Positions 1 through 6,061 are shown, numbered from the stretch's first letter. The stretch: DNA of 6,062 bases from an uncultured Phycisphaerales bacterium (GCA_946886375.1 CAMPIL010000231.1:1-6062), one strand, 5' to 3'. The notes: generated from the letters alone by a model not told the origin. A program made the numbers and translations.

Positions 1-2
1 GA

Positions 3-608
3 GTCATTGATGTCGGCGGCGGAAATGGCGCTTTCGCCATCGAAGCCGCAGATGCGGGGTACGAGGCGTGGCTTCAGGAAATCAGCGATGTGAATCAGAA
101 TCGATTGGCCCAGGCCGGAGTCAAGTGGGTGTCGGAATTGACGCCGGACCTCGACGGTCAATTCGATGCGGTCACACTTTGGGACGTGTTCGAGCACGTT
201 TGGCCGCACAAGGAATTTTTGATTCGGCTTCGTTCCCTGCTGAAGTTGGGCGGGAAGATCGTCATTGAAATACCGTCCCCCTCACGAATGACGACGGTGT
301 TTCGAGTCATGTCGCGCCTATCGAGCCGGCGCCGGGTCAAGGCGCTTGGACACATTGTGAACTTCACGCACTTGCAGTTGATGACGAAGAACGAGTTGGT
401 GGCCACCATGCCGTTGCATGGATTCAAGGTCGTGCATGCGACCCGGTATTCAGAGTTCAGTTACCGCGGCGAAGAATACGTCCGGCGCTTCATTCCAAAT
501 GGCGTGATCGCAAGCGCGCTGGGCAGAATGCTCGATCAACATTGGTTTCGGTGGTCGACAATCGGGTGCAACAAGACCTTCCTGGTGGGCGAAAAAACTG
601 ACTCTTAG
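3..608 (+). CDS. Class I SAM-dependent methyltransferase, 5'-truncated by window edge
   Basis: The reading frame is open from the first complete codon and ends at TAG, giving 201 visible residues; the start lies outside the window. The visible part opens on motif I of the Rossmann-fold methyltransferases, VIDVGGGNGAFA (visible residues 1-12), which binds the methionine part of S-adenosylmethionine. It continues with FDAVTLWDVFEHV (about 54-66; motif II region, with the D-x-F-E-H seen in this family) and LLKLGGKIVIEIPSPSR (79-95; strand 5). GHIVNFTHLQL (116-126) resembles the G-H-x-x-x-F-T segment frequent in sugar or lipid methyltransferases of glycan loci. The substrate cannot be read from sequence. 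The internal GTG at 90 would remove motif I, so it is not the real start. The gene converges on the next one with only 23 bp between stops and no obvious terminator hairpin. Family confidence is high; the role in glycan decoration is inferred from neighbours. Confidence 0.9.
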   Translation, partial: VIDVGGGNGAFAIEAADAGYEAWLQEISDVNQNRLAQAGVKWVSELTPDLDGQFDAVTLWDVFEHVWPHKEFLIRLRSLLKLGGKIVIEIPSPSRMTTVFRVMSRLSSRRRVKALGHIVNFTHLQLMTKNELVATMPLHGFKVVHATRYSEFSYRGEEYVRRFIPNGVIASALGRMLDQHWFRWSTIGCNKTFLVGEKTDS

Positions 609-631
609 ACGATTCGGAGTGCGGTTTCGGC

Positions 632-1438
632 TCACGCGGCTTCGCGCGTGCACAGCAATCCGCAGTGATAGTTGAAGATCTTGCTCGCGAAACGCTTGTG
701 GATGCGGAACGCGATTTCCTTGATCCAGTAATTGATCCTGCCGCGCGGCCCGCGGTTGTGCGTGTACGCCTTGGAGGTGAAGTGGCGGATCTCCTGCCGC
801 AGCACTTTCAATCCTGAAGACTGCACCAGCAGGCGGATCAGATCGGAATTGTAGAAATTGATGTGGCCTGTCGCATCGAGTTTGAAGTCGCGATTCATGC
901 GGCGGTTGTTCCAGCAGAACTCAAGAGGCACTTCCACATACACGTGCCGGGCCACGCGGGCCGCTTCGCGCAAGAGCAATCGCGGATGCTCCACGTGCTC
1001 GACGACGTGACTCAGCACCGCGAGATCGAACGACTGATCGGGGTATGGCACGTTGTAGCCGTCGAATCGCTTGCATTCGACCAGCCGATTCCACGATTTG
1101 CTTCGCAGCGCCGCCAGACCCGAATCGGAGATGTCGATGGCGAACAGGCGCGAGCCGAAGCCGATTTCATTCAACCGATGAAGCACCGCGCCGTCGCCCG
1201 CGCCAATATCGAGAATGCTTTCGTGCGGCACGTCAGCGCAGATCGATGCGATGTTGCCGGCCTTGTCCACCGCCATCACGCGGTACCACTCCAACTGCTG
1301 CGGCGTGGCGAAGTAGTCGGTGTAATGGCTCGTGAGCGTGTTGGCCCCGGCGAGAGCCGTCGAAGCCGGCGACGCGGGGGGGGCGTTGACGCGGAGGAAT
1401 TGGCGGCGGACGGCATGGTGAACGGAAAGGCTAGTCAC
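632..1438 (-). CDS. Class I SAM-dependent methyltransferase (Methyltransf_11/23-like)
   Basis: A 268-residue protein if translation starts at the GTG at 1438. SAM-binding motif I is ILDIGAGDGAVL (residues 75-86), followed by the acidic end of strand 2 in FAIDIS (99-104) and FDLAVLSHVVEHVEHP (137-152), where D-x-x-x-x-x-H-V-x-E-H is the usual post-strand-4 signature. GHINFYN (191-197) parallels GHIVNF in the methyltransferase at the left edge, so the two probably belong to related families. The C-terminus is basic. It lies 71 bp downstream of the phosphatase-like gene on the same strand and is probably co-transcribed with it. The start is uncertain: GTG 1438 has no Shine-Dalgarno sequence, the first 35 residues are low in complexity and unlike a conserved domain, and an 8-base homopolymer lies inside them. 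An ATG at 1416 would join the conserved frame only after a shift in that homopolymer. The conserved part from about residue 38 (HYTDYF) onward is secure. Confidence 0.9.
   Translation of the reverse strand: MTSLSVHHAVRRQFLRVNAPPASPASTALAGANTLTSHYTDYFATPQQLEWYRVMAVDKAGNIASICADVPHESILDIGAGDGAVLHRLNEIGFGSRLFAIDISDSGLAALRSKSWNRLVECKRFDGYNVPYPDQSFDLAVLSHVVEHVEHPRLLLREAARVARHVYVEVPLEFCWNNRRMNRDFKLDATGHINFYNSDLIRLLVQSSGLKVLRQEIRHFTSKAYTHNRGPRGRINYWIKEIAFRIHKRFASKIFNYHCGLLCTREAA
1376..1383. repeat. 8-base G/C homopolymer inside the methyltransferase N-terminus
   Basis: Eight consecutive G on the plus strand (C8 in the coding sense) fall near codon 20 of the methyltransferase gene. If the tract held nine bases, an ATG at 1416 would read into the conserved methyltransferase frame; with eight, only the GTG at 1438 does. 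Such tracts are prone both to sequencing error and to slipped-strand variation. Its presence is seen directly; any functional effect is inferred. Confidence 0.6.
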
Positions 1439-1473
1439 AGATCGCGCCCACAGCGCGGGCAGTTGGTGATCAT
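1435..1473 (-). other. Zinc-ribbon-like 12-codon mini-ORF abutting the methyltransferase start
   Basis: On the minus strand an ATG at 1473 opens a frame reading MITNCPRCGRDL and then TGA. C-P-R-C-G is half of a typical zinc ribbon, a module that often forms the N-terminus of small-molecule methyltransferases. The TGA overlaps the GTG start of the methyltransferase (CTGTGA), so the frames are offset by one. Two readings are possible. It may be the true N-terminus of the methyltransferase separated by a one-base frameshift: one extra base near the GGG at 1447-1449 would give CPRCGARS and then join the GTG frame without a stop. Or it may be a tiny upstream ORF translationally coupled to that gene. 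No good ribosome binding site precedes the ATG, and no second C-x-x-C follows. It could also be chance. Confidence 0.35.
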
Positions 1474-1509
1474 TTCACTGGACACGCGAGTTGTCTTGCA
1501 GGCCAGATT

Positions 1510-2931
1510 TCAAACCGCAGCCGCCAGCGTGTTGGGCGCGGACATGTACTCCGGAATGCGCACGGCGAAATTCTTCAGAATCGCGGGCGCGAGTTCCAGT
1601 GTGGAAATGTCCGGCCGAACGGGCTTGGGCGCCGCGTTTTTCGGATCGTAAATGATCAGGCAGCCTTGCGGAATGTGATACGCGTTCGCATCGGATTTAT
1701 CTTCGATTTCGACATTGTGAAGGCCAAGGTCGGCGAACGCGATCGGCTGCCCGTCGAAGACTGCGGTTTGAGGGCCTTTGTAAAGGTTCTTGTGCCCCAT
1801 GTCGATGCTGAAGAATCCGCGCTCGCGCTCGCGGAAGTTGACCGGCTTGCCGTCGACCTGCAGTTTGCCCATGGCTTCGCGGAAGCGCGTTTCCCCGCCG
1901 GGCGAGACAAAGAGGTTCCACTGCGGAAGCATCGCGGGGCGCTGCGACCACTGGTTCGCATCAAAGCCCAGCACTTCCATGAACTTGGCTAAATCCTTGA
2001 TGTACAACTGCGTTTCCAGCGGCTCGGCGACCGTCGCGGCCTGGCCCATGCTCGTGGTGAGCCAAATCTGGTATTCGGGATTGCGGTCCGCGAACTTCAC
2101 CAGCCGCGCGAAGAATTCATCAGCCTTGCGCATCGTCCAGTCGATTTCGTAGCGATAGGTCTTGATCCATTCCTCGTTGTAGCCAACCTGGTCGTAATCA
2201 TCGGGGAAGATCGCAGCCCAGAACCGGTGCATGGACGACGCGACGTGATTGGTGAAGAACGAAGAAAACGCCGGCCTGGTCGTCTCCAGTTGCTTCATGA
2301 AGATGTCAAACGCCAATACCGATTGATAGGTGCGGCGGCGGACGGTGCGCCACTTCTGGGCGCGCTCCGAAAGCAACTGGCCCGCGACGGTGCCCAATGT
2401 CTGCAACTTGAAGCCAAGTTCCGGCGCGTGCGCGAGCATGCGCAGCGCGGCCATCCAGGGCACGCCGCGCGCCACGTTGCGCGCCGATTCGCGCGCCATG
2501 CGCAAATTGAATTCCTGAAACAGGCTCAGTTTGTTGGGGAAGCACTCTGAACCCGCCGCGAACGTGTCGGGCAGGTAGAAACTGTAATTGGTCAGGTCCT
2601 CGGGCATGGGGTAGGTGTGCAGCGTTCCGCAAATGCCCACGCTGACGCCGTTCTTGCTGAGGATGTCCCACAGCGGCGGGAACTGCTTGTCAACTTCGGC
2701 GAGGTCCTGCCCGAAGTTCTGGATCATGTGCCGCTCATCGTTCACGCCGCGGTGGACCGAAGGCCAGGTGATCCACGGCGAAAGGTCGCTGATTTCCTGC
2801 GTGTGCGTCTGGTACTGGTTGCACGCGGGCAGTTTGCGCGCAAGCGTCGAATCCGGCCGCCACTTGGTGAACTGGTCCACCACCTTGAAGGGGACCTCGT
2901 TGAGTTCAAACAGAATGATCCTTCGCTGCAT
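1510..2931 (-). CDS. Alkaline-phosphatase-superfamily-like protein with degenerate metal motifs
   Basis: A 473-residue protein. The start at ATG 2931 is supported by GAAAGG (2946-2941) nine bases upstream and because strand 1 follows at once (RIILFELNEVP, 4-14). It resembles the phosphatase/phosphodiesterase-like proteins found in glycan biosynthesis loci, with ELNEVP where the first metal ligands lie, PWITWPSVHRGV (52-63) matching the nucleophile segment (T55 the candidate), and PPLWDIL...GVSVGICGTLHTYP (85-108) and LPDTF (120-124) as structural hallmarks. NHVASSMHRFW (228-238) replaces the usual D-x-x-G-H. The expected S-D-H-G metal motif appears as LTTSMGQAA (291-299), so Asp and His are lost. 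It may therefore bind rather than hydrolyse, or use altered chemistry. No signal peptide or membrane segment is evident, which suggests a cytoplasmic location. It is first in a unit with the downstream methyltransferase. The substrate is unknown. Superfamily membership is a motif-level judgement made without a search. Confidence 0.75.
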   Translation of the reverse strand: MQRRIILFELNEVPFKVVDQFTKWRPDSTLARKLPACNQYQTHTQEISDLSPWITWPSVHRGVNDERHMIQNFGQDLAEVDKQFPPLWDILSKNGVSVGICGTLHTYPMPEDLTNYSFYLPDTFAAGSECFPNKLSLFQEFNLRMARESARNVARGVPWMAALRMLAHAPELGFKLQTLGTVAGQLLSERAQKWRTVRRRTYQSVLAFDIFMKQLETTRPAFSSFFTNHVASSMHRFWAAIFPDDYDQVGYNEEWIKTYRYEIDWTMRKADEFFARLVKFADRNPEYQIWLTTSMGQAATVAEPLETQLYIKDLAKFMEVLGFDANQWSQRPAMLPQWNLFVSPGGETRFREAMGKLQVDGKPVNFRERERGFFSIDMGHKNLYKGPQTAVFDGQPIAFADLGLHNVEIEDKSDANAYHIPQGCLIIYDPKNAAPKPVRPDISTLELAPAILKNFAVRIPEYMSAPNTLAAAV

Positions 2932-3045
2932 TGGCCATGACCTTTCGTTCGTCGCGGGGTACCATCCATATCGTGCCGATCGCGGCCGGTGTTCGAAGCG
3001 AGTTCCGGGCCGGACACGGTGACGCAGTTTCCCGACATGAAATGT

Positions 3046-3052
3046 ACCTCCT
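3046..3052 (-). promoter_or_regulatory. Consensus Shine-Dalgarno AGGAGGT ahead of ATG 3038
   Basis: On the minus strand AGGAGGT lies seven bases upstream of an ATG at 3038, the strongest ribosome binding site in the window. The frame it would open (MSGNCVTVSGPELASNTG...) runs 98 codons to 2742. From about codon 36 it overlaps the phosphatase-like gene in a different register, where it is only a shadow translation. It may serve a leader peptide, be a remnant of a gene start moved by a frameshift, or be coincidental. It does not fit the phosphatase-like gene itself, whose ATG is 107 bases further on and out of frame. Confidence 0.5.
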
Positions 3053-3132
3053 GAGAGGCCGCTTCAGAACTGAAACCACCCAGAATTTGGTAAAAAGGGC
3101 TGTTGCGGCGGCCGCAGCGGGGTCCGAAAAAA

Positions 3133-3161
3133 TGGGCAAGCCGTCAACGTCGTGCTATAAC
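3133..3161 (+). promoter_or_regulatory. Candidate sigma-70-type promoter with extended -10
   Basis: TGGGCA (3133-3138; four of six matches to TTGACA) and TATAAC (3156-3161; five of six matches to TATAAT) are separated by 17 bp. A TG one base upstream of the -10 (TGC at 3153-3155) makes an extended -10 element. Transcription would begin near 3168, about 100 bases before the FkbM methyltransferase ATG, and should also cover cysC. Housekeeping promoter consensus is assumed from general bacterial practice and is not known for this organism. Confidence 0.4.
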
Positions 3162-3265
3162 CTTCCGCCCTTGGCGGCTGGCGCGCGGCCGTCGGCGATT
3201 CGTGCAGGCGCGTTCAGGAAACCATCGTCCATGTCACCATCACCAGCAGCCGGCGAGATTCGATC

Positions 3266-3985
3266 ATGGCGGTGAGCCGCTCGATCAAACGCCTGCTGCG
3301 GCCGGCCAAGCGCCGGGTGAACCAATGGCTCGGCCGCGACGTGGCCTTTCAGCCGCAAATCCGCCGCCACACCGTGCATCTGGGCAGCGAATACGGCGGG
3401 TGGACCGTGTGCCCGGACCTGATCGCGCGCGATTCCACCGTGTACGGCTTCGGCGTGGGCGAGGACATCTCATTCGATCTCGCCATGATCCAGCGATTCG
3501 GCACCACGGTGCATGCGTTTGATCCCACGCCCAAATCCATGAAGTGGATCAAATCGCAGGTCCTGCCAACGCAGTTCGTCTTTCACAACGTGGGGCTGGC
3601 GGAATACGACGGCGTGGCGCGTTTCGTCCTGCCGCGTGCGGATTTCGCATCCTATCGCATCAGCGGGCAGGAGCAGACCGGCGCGGACGCAGTCGAATGC
3701 AAGGTGCAGCGGCTGTCCACCATCATGCGCGAACTTGGGCATGCGCAACTGGATGTGCTGAAGATGGATATTGAAGGGGCCGAATACGCTGCGCTGACGG
3801 ACATCATTCAGTCGAAGATTCTCGCCACGCAGTTGCTGGTGGAGTTTCATCACGCCCCGGGCGACCGGCCGTCGCTGGAAAAGACGCGCGCATGCGTGCG
3901 GATGCTTCAGGACGCCGGCTACCGTATCTTCCACATTTCATCGACGGGGCTGGAGTATTCGTTCCTGCACGCAGCAGCAATCTGA
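3266..3985 (+). CDS. FkbM-family SAM-dependent methyltransferase
   Basis: A 239-residue protein with the FkbM methyltransferase (Methyltransf_21) signature. The SAM-binding segment is VYGFGVGEDISFD (59-71), followed by the strand 2 segment VHAFDPTP (82-89). LDVLKMDIEGAEYAAL (162-177) is the family's hallmark K-x-D-I-E-G-A-E block, and LLVEFHH (190-196) is strand 5. The C-terminal STGLEYSFLH (226-235) is also typical. Members usually O-methylate sugar or polyketide hydroxyls; the substrate here is unknown. The basic N-terminus (SRSIKRLLRPAKRR) has no signal peptide, which suggests cytoplasmic action. ATG 3266 is the best start in frame, but its ribosome binding site is weak (GCGAG upstream). 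A candidate promoter lies about 100 bases upstream. The gene ends 30 bp before cysC on the same strand, so the two are probably co-transcribed. Family assignment is secure. Confidence 0.93.
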   Translation: MAVSRSIKRLLRPAKRRVNQWLGRDVAFQPQIRRHTVHLGSEYGGWTVCPDLIARDSTVYGFGVGEDISFDLAMIQRFGTTVHAFDPTPKSMKWIKSQVLPTQFVFHNVGLAEYDGVARFVLPRADFASYRISGQEQTGADAVECKVQRLSTIMRELGHAQLDVLKMDIEGAEYAALTDIIQSKILATQLLVEFHHAPGDRPSLEKTRACVRMLQDAGYRIFHISSTGLEYSFLHAAAI

Positions 3986-4015
3986 TTATCATTTCTCCTT
4001 ATCTCGGAAGAAACC

Positions 4016-4630
4016 ATGGCACAACAAATCGCAACCAACATCACCTGGCACGAAGGAACCGTCACGCGCGAGGAGCGCCACCGCAGCCTCGGGCAGAAAG
4101 GCGTCACGCTGTGGATGACCGGCTTGTCCGCTTCGGGCAAGTCCACCATCGCCGTCGCGCTGGAGCAGGTCCTCGTGCAGCGCGGTCGGCACGCCTATCG
4201 GCTTGACGGCGACAACATCCGCATGGGGCTGAACAAGAACCTGGGGTTCTCCGCCGCCGACCGCGCCGAGAACATTCGCCGCATCGGCGAAGTCGCCAAA
4301 CTGTTCGCCGACGCAGGCATCATCACCATCACCAGTTTCATCAGTCCGTATCGGGCCGACCGCGATTCAGTGCGCAAGTTGCACGAGGACGCGAAGTTGC
4401 CCTTCATTGAGGTGTATGTCGATTGCGACATCAACGTGGCTGAGCAGCGCGATCCCAAGGGCTTGTACAAGAAGGCCCGCGCGGGTGAATTGAAGGGATT
4501 CACCGGCATCGATGATCCGTACGAGGCGCCGCAGCGTCCGGAACTTCACCTCAAAACGCACGACCTGAGCGTGGAGCAATCGGTGTGCAAACTTCTGGAA
4601 CTGCTCGCCAGCCAAGGCATTGTTTCTTAA
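4016..4630 (+). CDS. cysC: Adenylylsulfate (APS) kinase CysC
   Basis: This 204-residue protein phosphorylates adenosine 5'-phosphosulfate with ATP to give PAPS, the donor for sulfotransferases and a substrate of assimilatory reduction, in the cytoplasm. The length is typical for stand-alone bacterial CysC. In order: the [13 protein letters not shown]-terminal segment (11-22), the P-loop GLSASGKST (36-44), [17 protein letters not shown] (63-79) for APS binding, [20 protein letters not shown] (82-101), [14 protein letters not shown] (107-120) with S110 at the position of the phosphorylatable serine in E. coli CysC, and [27 protein letters not shown] (146-172), the lid region. All key residues are present, so it should be active. 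GGAAG at 4006-4010, five bases before ATG 4016, supports the start. It follows the FkbM gene by 30 bp. No ATP sulfurylase or PAPS reductase is adjacent, so a role in sulfating a glycan is a reasonable inference, but sulfate assimilation is not excluded. Confidence 0.97.
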   Translation: MAQQIATNITWHEGTVTREERHRSLGQKGVTLWMTGLSASGKSTIAVALEQVLVQRGRHAYRLDGDNIRMGLNKNLGFSAADRAENIRRIGEVAKLFADAGIITITSFISPYRADRDSVRKLHEDAKLPFIEVYVDCDINVAEQRDPKGLYKKARAGELKGFTGIDDPYEAPQRPELHLKTHDLSVEQSVCKLLELLASQGIVS

Positions 4631-4684
4631 GCAGGGGTGAGCCGCCGCGTCGTGCTTTTTGGAACGCCTGAGAATGGGCATGCT

Positions 4685-4720
4685 CCCCTCTCCTTTGGGA
4701 GAGGGGCTGGGGGTGAGGGC
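4685..4720 (+). repeat. Dispersed palindromic repeat, unit 1 (hairpin plus GGGTGAGGGC tail)
   Basis: CCCCTCTCC (4685-4693) and GGAGAGGGG (4698-4706) form a perfect 9 bp stem with a TTTG loop, followed by CTGGGGGTGAGGGC. This unit type recurs between genes in many bacterial genomes and yields the familiar spurious translation TPSPSPKGEG. It begins 54 bp after the cysC stop and could act as a transcription terminator or RNA-stabilising hairpin. No T-tract follows on either strand, so a classical intrinsic terminator is unlikely. Confidence 0.8.
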
Positions 4721-4762
4721 ATGTTGGAGGCATCTGTAAGCCGTGGCGACTACGTCGTGCGC

Positions 4763-4794
4763 GCCCTCACCAACCGTCTCCCAGCGGGAGAGGG
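4763..4794 (-). repeat. Dispersed palindromic repeat, unit 2 (inverted copy)
   Basis: Read on the minus strand this is CCCTCTCCCGCTGGGAGA followed by CGGTTGGTGAGGGC, a diverged copy of the unit at 4685-4720 in opposite orientation. Its own hairpin is TCTCCC (4777-4782), AGC loop, GGGAGA (4786-4791). The tails GGTGAGGGC (4712-4720) and GCCCTCACC (4763-4771) are perfect 9 bp complements, so the pair can also fold into one larger structure around a 42-base spacer. It sits 17 bp after the prepilin-like gene's stop, a natural place for a 3' end signal of that transcript. Confidence 0.75.
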
Positions 4795-4811
4795 CTTCAT
4801 GGTTGGCGCGC

Positions 4812-5879
4812 TTAGTTGTTGCCCACCGCAAACGGCGACCAGCGCGACATGCGGGTCGCCGCGTTGTTGTTGCTGGGGCCGATGCCTTCCAATTCTTCGG
4901 TCGTCACGCTGCCGTCGAGATGCGAGGTGGCGATCTTGTGGTCATTCAATCGATCGAGTGGAAGGCCCGTTGTGGCTGCCGCGGCCGAACCCTGCAACTC
5001 GATTCCTGTCGTCGCGATCGATGTGAATCGCCAGTGCGGCGATGACGCTGCCTGCGTTGTCTTGTCAAACTTGGCGTACGGCGGGGTCAACACCGGATAC
5101 CCCAGTTCGGCGCTGGTCTGAAGGGTTCCCATCAAGGTATCGGAGTTGCCAGCCCGCACCGGCGCGAAGACGATGATCTTGGCGGGCGATTTAACTTCAG
5201 ACATTCGCATCGCTGCAACGCTGGCAGAGTTCAGCGTGGGTGGCCACGTCACCGCCCAAGGACTCGCGGAAACGTCGCCATGCGCTGTATCGCCGCCCAG
5301 GTAGATTGAGTTGAGGCCGAATGATGGACGAAGCGCGATGCCAACGTTTGGTCCAGTCAAGTTGTGCGGGCCAAACACGCCGTTGGGCAATCCTCCGCCG
5401 CAAACGTAGTTGCCGCAGGAATATTCCTCGATGAATCGGCCATCCAAACCTGAGTCCCTGTAATCAACCATGTACGTCTTCCACGCATGATCGAGATACG
5501 GGGCCATGCGCCAAACGTATGACGATACGTCGGCCGGCTGGAGGTCCTGACCGGTCGGAAGTGTCGCTTTCAGATCGAGTTGATTCGGCCCCGTGCCGAT
5601 CATCGCTGCGTCAACGTAGCCGGGCATGAAGTGTCCCTTGTGATCGTCGGCGTACGCGCTGTAGGCGCGGGACATTTGCCGCAGGGCGTTGAGGGTCTCG
5701 GTGCGGCTGCCTGAACGCCGCGCTGACTGCAGCGCGTAGAACGCCACACCGATCAGAAGAAAGATGATCGCCATGGACATCAGCAGTTCAACGATGGTGA
5801 ACGCGCGCGCTGCGTCAGGTCTCGTGCAATGGGCGGATGATGGTTGCGGTGCGTGGTGCATGAGAGTTTCCCGCGGCAT
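4812..5879 (-). CDS. Type IV prepilin-like protein (N-terminal methylation domain)
   Basis: A 355-residue protein from ATG 5879; the ATG at 5861 is an alternative giving a leader of 20 rather than 26 residues. The leader is basic and is followed by ARA|FTIVELLMSMAIIFLLIGVAFYAL (24-50). This is a class III (prepilin peptidase) site with Ala at -1, Phe at +1 and Glu at +5 (E31), then one hydrophobic helix of about 20 residues. Next come SARRSGSRTETLNALRQMSRAYSAYADDHKGHFMPGY (52-88), a pattern common in planctomycete and PVC prepilin-like proteins. The LNDHKIATSHLDGSV segment (311-325) resembles the C-terminal D-G motif of that group. At 355 residues it is much longer than a major pilin and probably forms an exported surface or pseudopilus component with a globular domain. 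It may contain a disulfide (C155, C160). The start overlaps the upstream pseudopilin stop (TGATG), which implies translational coupling. Confidence 0.88.
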   Translation of the reverse strand: MPRETLMHHAPQPSSAHCTRPDAARAFTIVELLMSMAIIFLLIGVAFYALQSARRSGSRTETLNALRQMSRAYSAYADDHKGHFMPGYVDAAMIGTGPNQLDLKATLPTGQDLQPADVSSYVWRMAPYLDHAWKTYMVDYRDSGLDGRFIEEYSCGNYVCGGGLPNGVFGPHNLTGPNVGIALRPSFGLNSIYLGGDTAHGDVSASPWAVTWPPTLNSASVAAMRMSEVKSPAKIIVFAPVRAGNSDTLMGTLQTSAELGYPVLTPPYAKFDKTTQAASSPHWRFTSIATTGIELQGSAAAATTGLPLDRLNDHKIATSHLDGSVTTEELEGIGPSNNNAATRMSRWSPFAVGNN

Positions 5880-6061
5880 CACCCGCCGCTGTAAATGCGG
5901 ACGTCGTCGAAGTCTTCAAAGATTCGCGGGCCGGGATTGATGATGTTCTGAATGTTGGCGTCGGCAATAGGGGCTGCTTTGCCCGGTCCGTCGGTTCGAG
6001 AGAAATAGATGCCATCAGGGCCGGCCGAGATCAACACGAACGCGCCGCGCGCCGCGGCGCT
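5879..6061 (-). CDS. Pseudopilin-like protein, C-terminal 60 residues (N-terminus beyond window)
   Basis: On the minus strand an open frame enters from the right edge and ends at the TGA at 5881-5879. The visible protein is 60 residues and includes AFVLISAGPDGIYFSRTDG (7-25) and ends IFEDFDDVRIYSGG (47-60). F-V-L-I-S-A-G-P-D-G near the C-terminus followed by a D-D-V/I segment is characteristic of GspG/GspH-like pseudopilins and planctomycete prepilin-type proteins. In those families this part holds the calcium-binding or C-terminal loop. The signal sequence and methylation domain would lie outside the window. The stop overlaps the next gene's ATG (TGATG), so the two are one operon. The exact subfamily cannot be decided from the fragment. 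Confidence 0.75.
   Translation of the reverse strand, partial: SAAARGAFVLISAGPDGIYFSRTDGPGKAAPIADANIQNIINPGPRIFEDFDDVRIYSGG

Larger units (their letters stand above)
2932..3265. other. Divergent intergenic region
   Basis: These 334 bp separate the left-facing phosphatase-like gene from the right-facing FkbM methyltransferase gene and should carry both promoters. They hold a candidate rightward promoter at 3133-3161, a short GC-rich palindrome TGCGGC-G-GCCGCA at 3104-3116, and a small hairpin CCGCC-CTT-GGCGG (3165-3177) at the expected start of the rightward transcript. They also hold a consensus Shine-Dalgarno sequence on the minus strand at 3046-3052. No convincing leftward -35/-10 pair was found. 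Frames are open through the region in several registers, but their translations show no recognisable domain. Confidence 0.7.

Noticed and set aside
863..1651. 262-codon plus-strand open frame antisense to the second methyltransferase
   Set aside because: It lies opposite a gene with intact SAM motifs. Its translation is rich in His, Arg and Ala with no domain, as expected for the antisense of GC-rich coding DNA.
3119..3147. Leftward TTGACG box (3147-3142) as a promoter for the phosphatase-like gene
   Set aside because: The sequence 17 bp downstream is GACCCC, with no resemblance to a -10 element.
3231..3275. 14-codon plus-strand ORF overlapping the FkbM start, with AGGAA upstream
   Set aside because: The ribosome site spacing is long, the peptide is nondescript, and ORFs this short occur by chance. 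It is not strong enough to call a leader.
3470..3934. 154-codon minus-strand frame within the FkbM gene
   Set aside because: It is antisense to a well-supported FkbM domain, its composition is shadow-like, and it has no ribosome binding site.
4631..4811. Possible CRISPR array or intrinsic terminator between the convergent genes
   Set aside because: There are only two repeat units, they are inverted rather than direct, and no T-tract follows either hairpin.
4367..4831. 154-codon minus-strand frame spanning the end of cysC and the repeats
   Set aside because: Half is antisense to cysC and half is the translated dispersed repeat (LTPSPSPKGEG), a well-known source of false gene calls.
5815..6015. 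66-codon minus-strand frame at the right end
   Set aside because: It is a shadow of the pseudopilin C-terminal frame. That frame carries the recognisable FVLISAGPDG segment and runs off the window.
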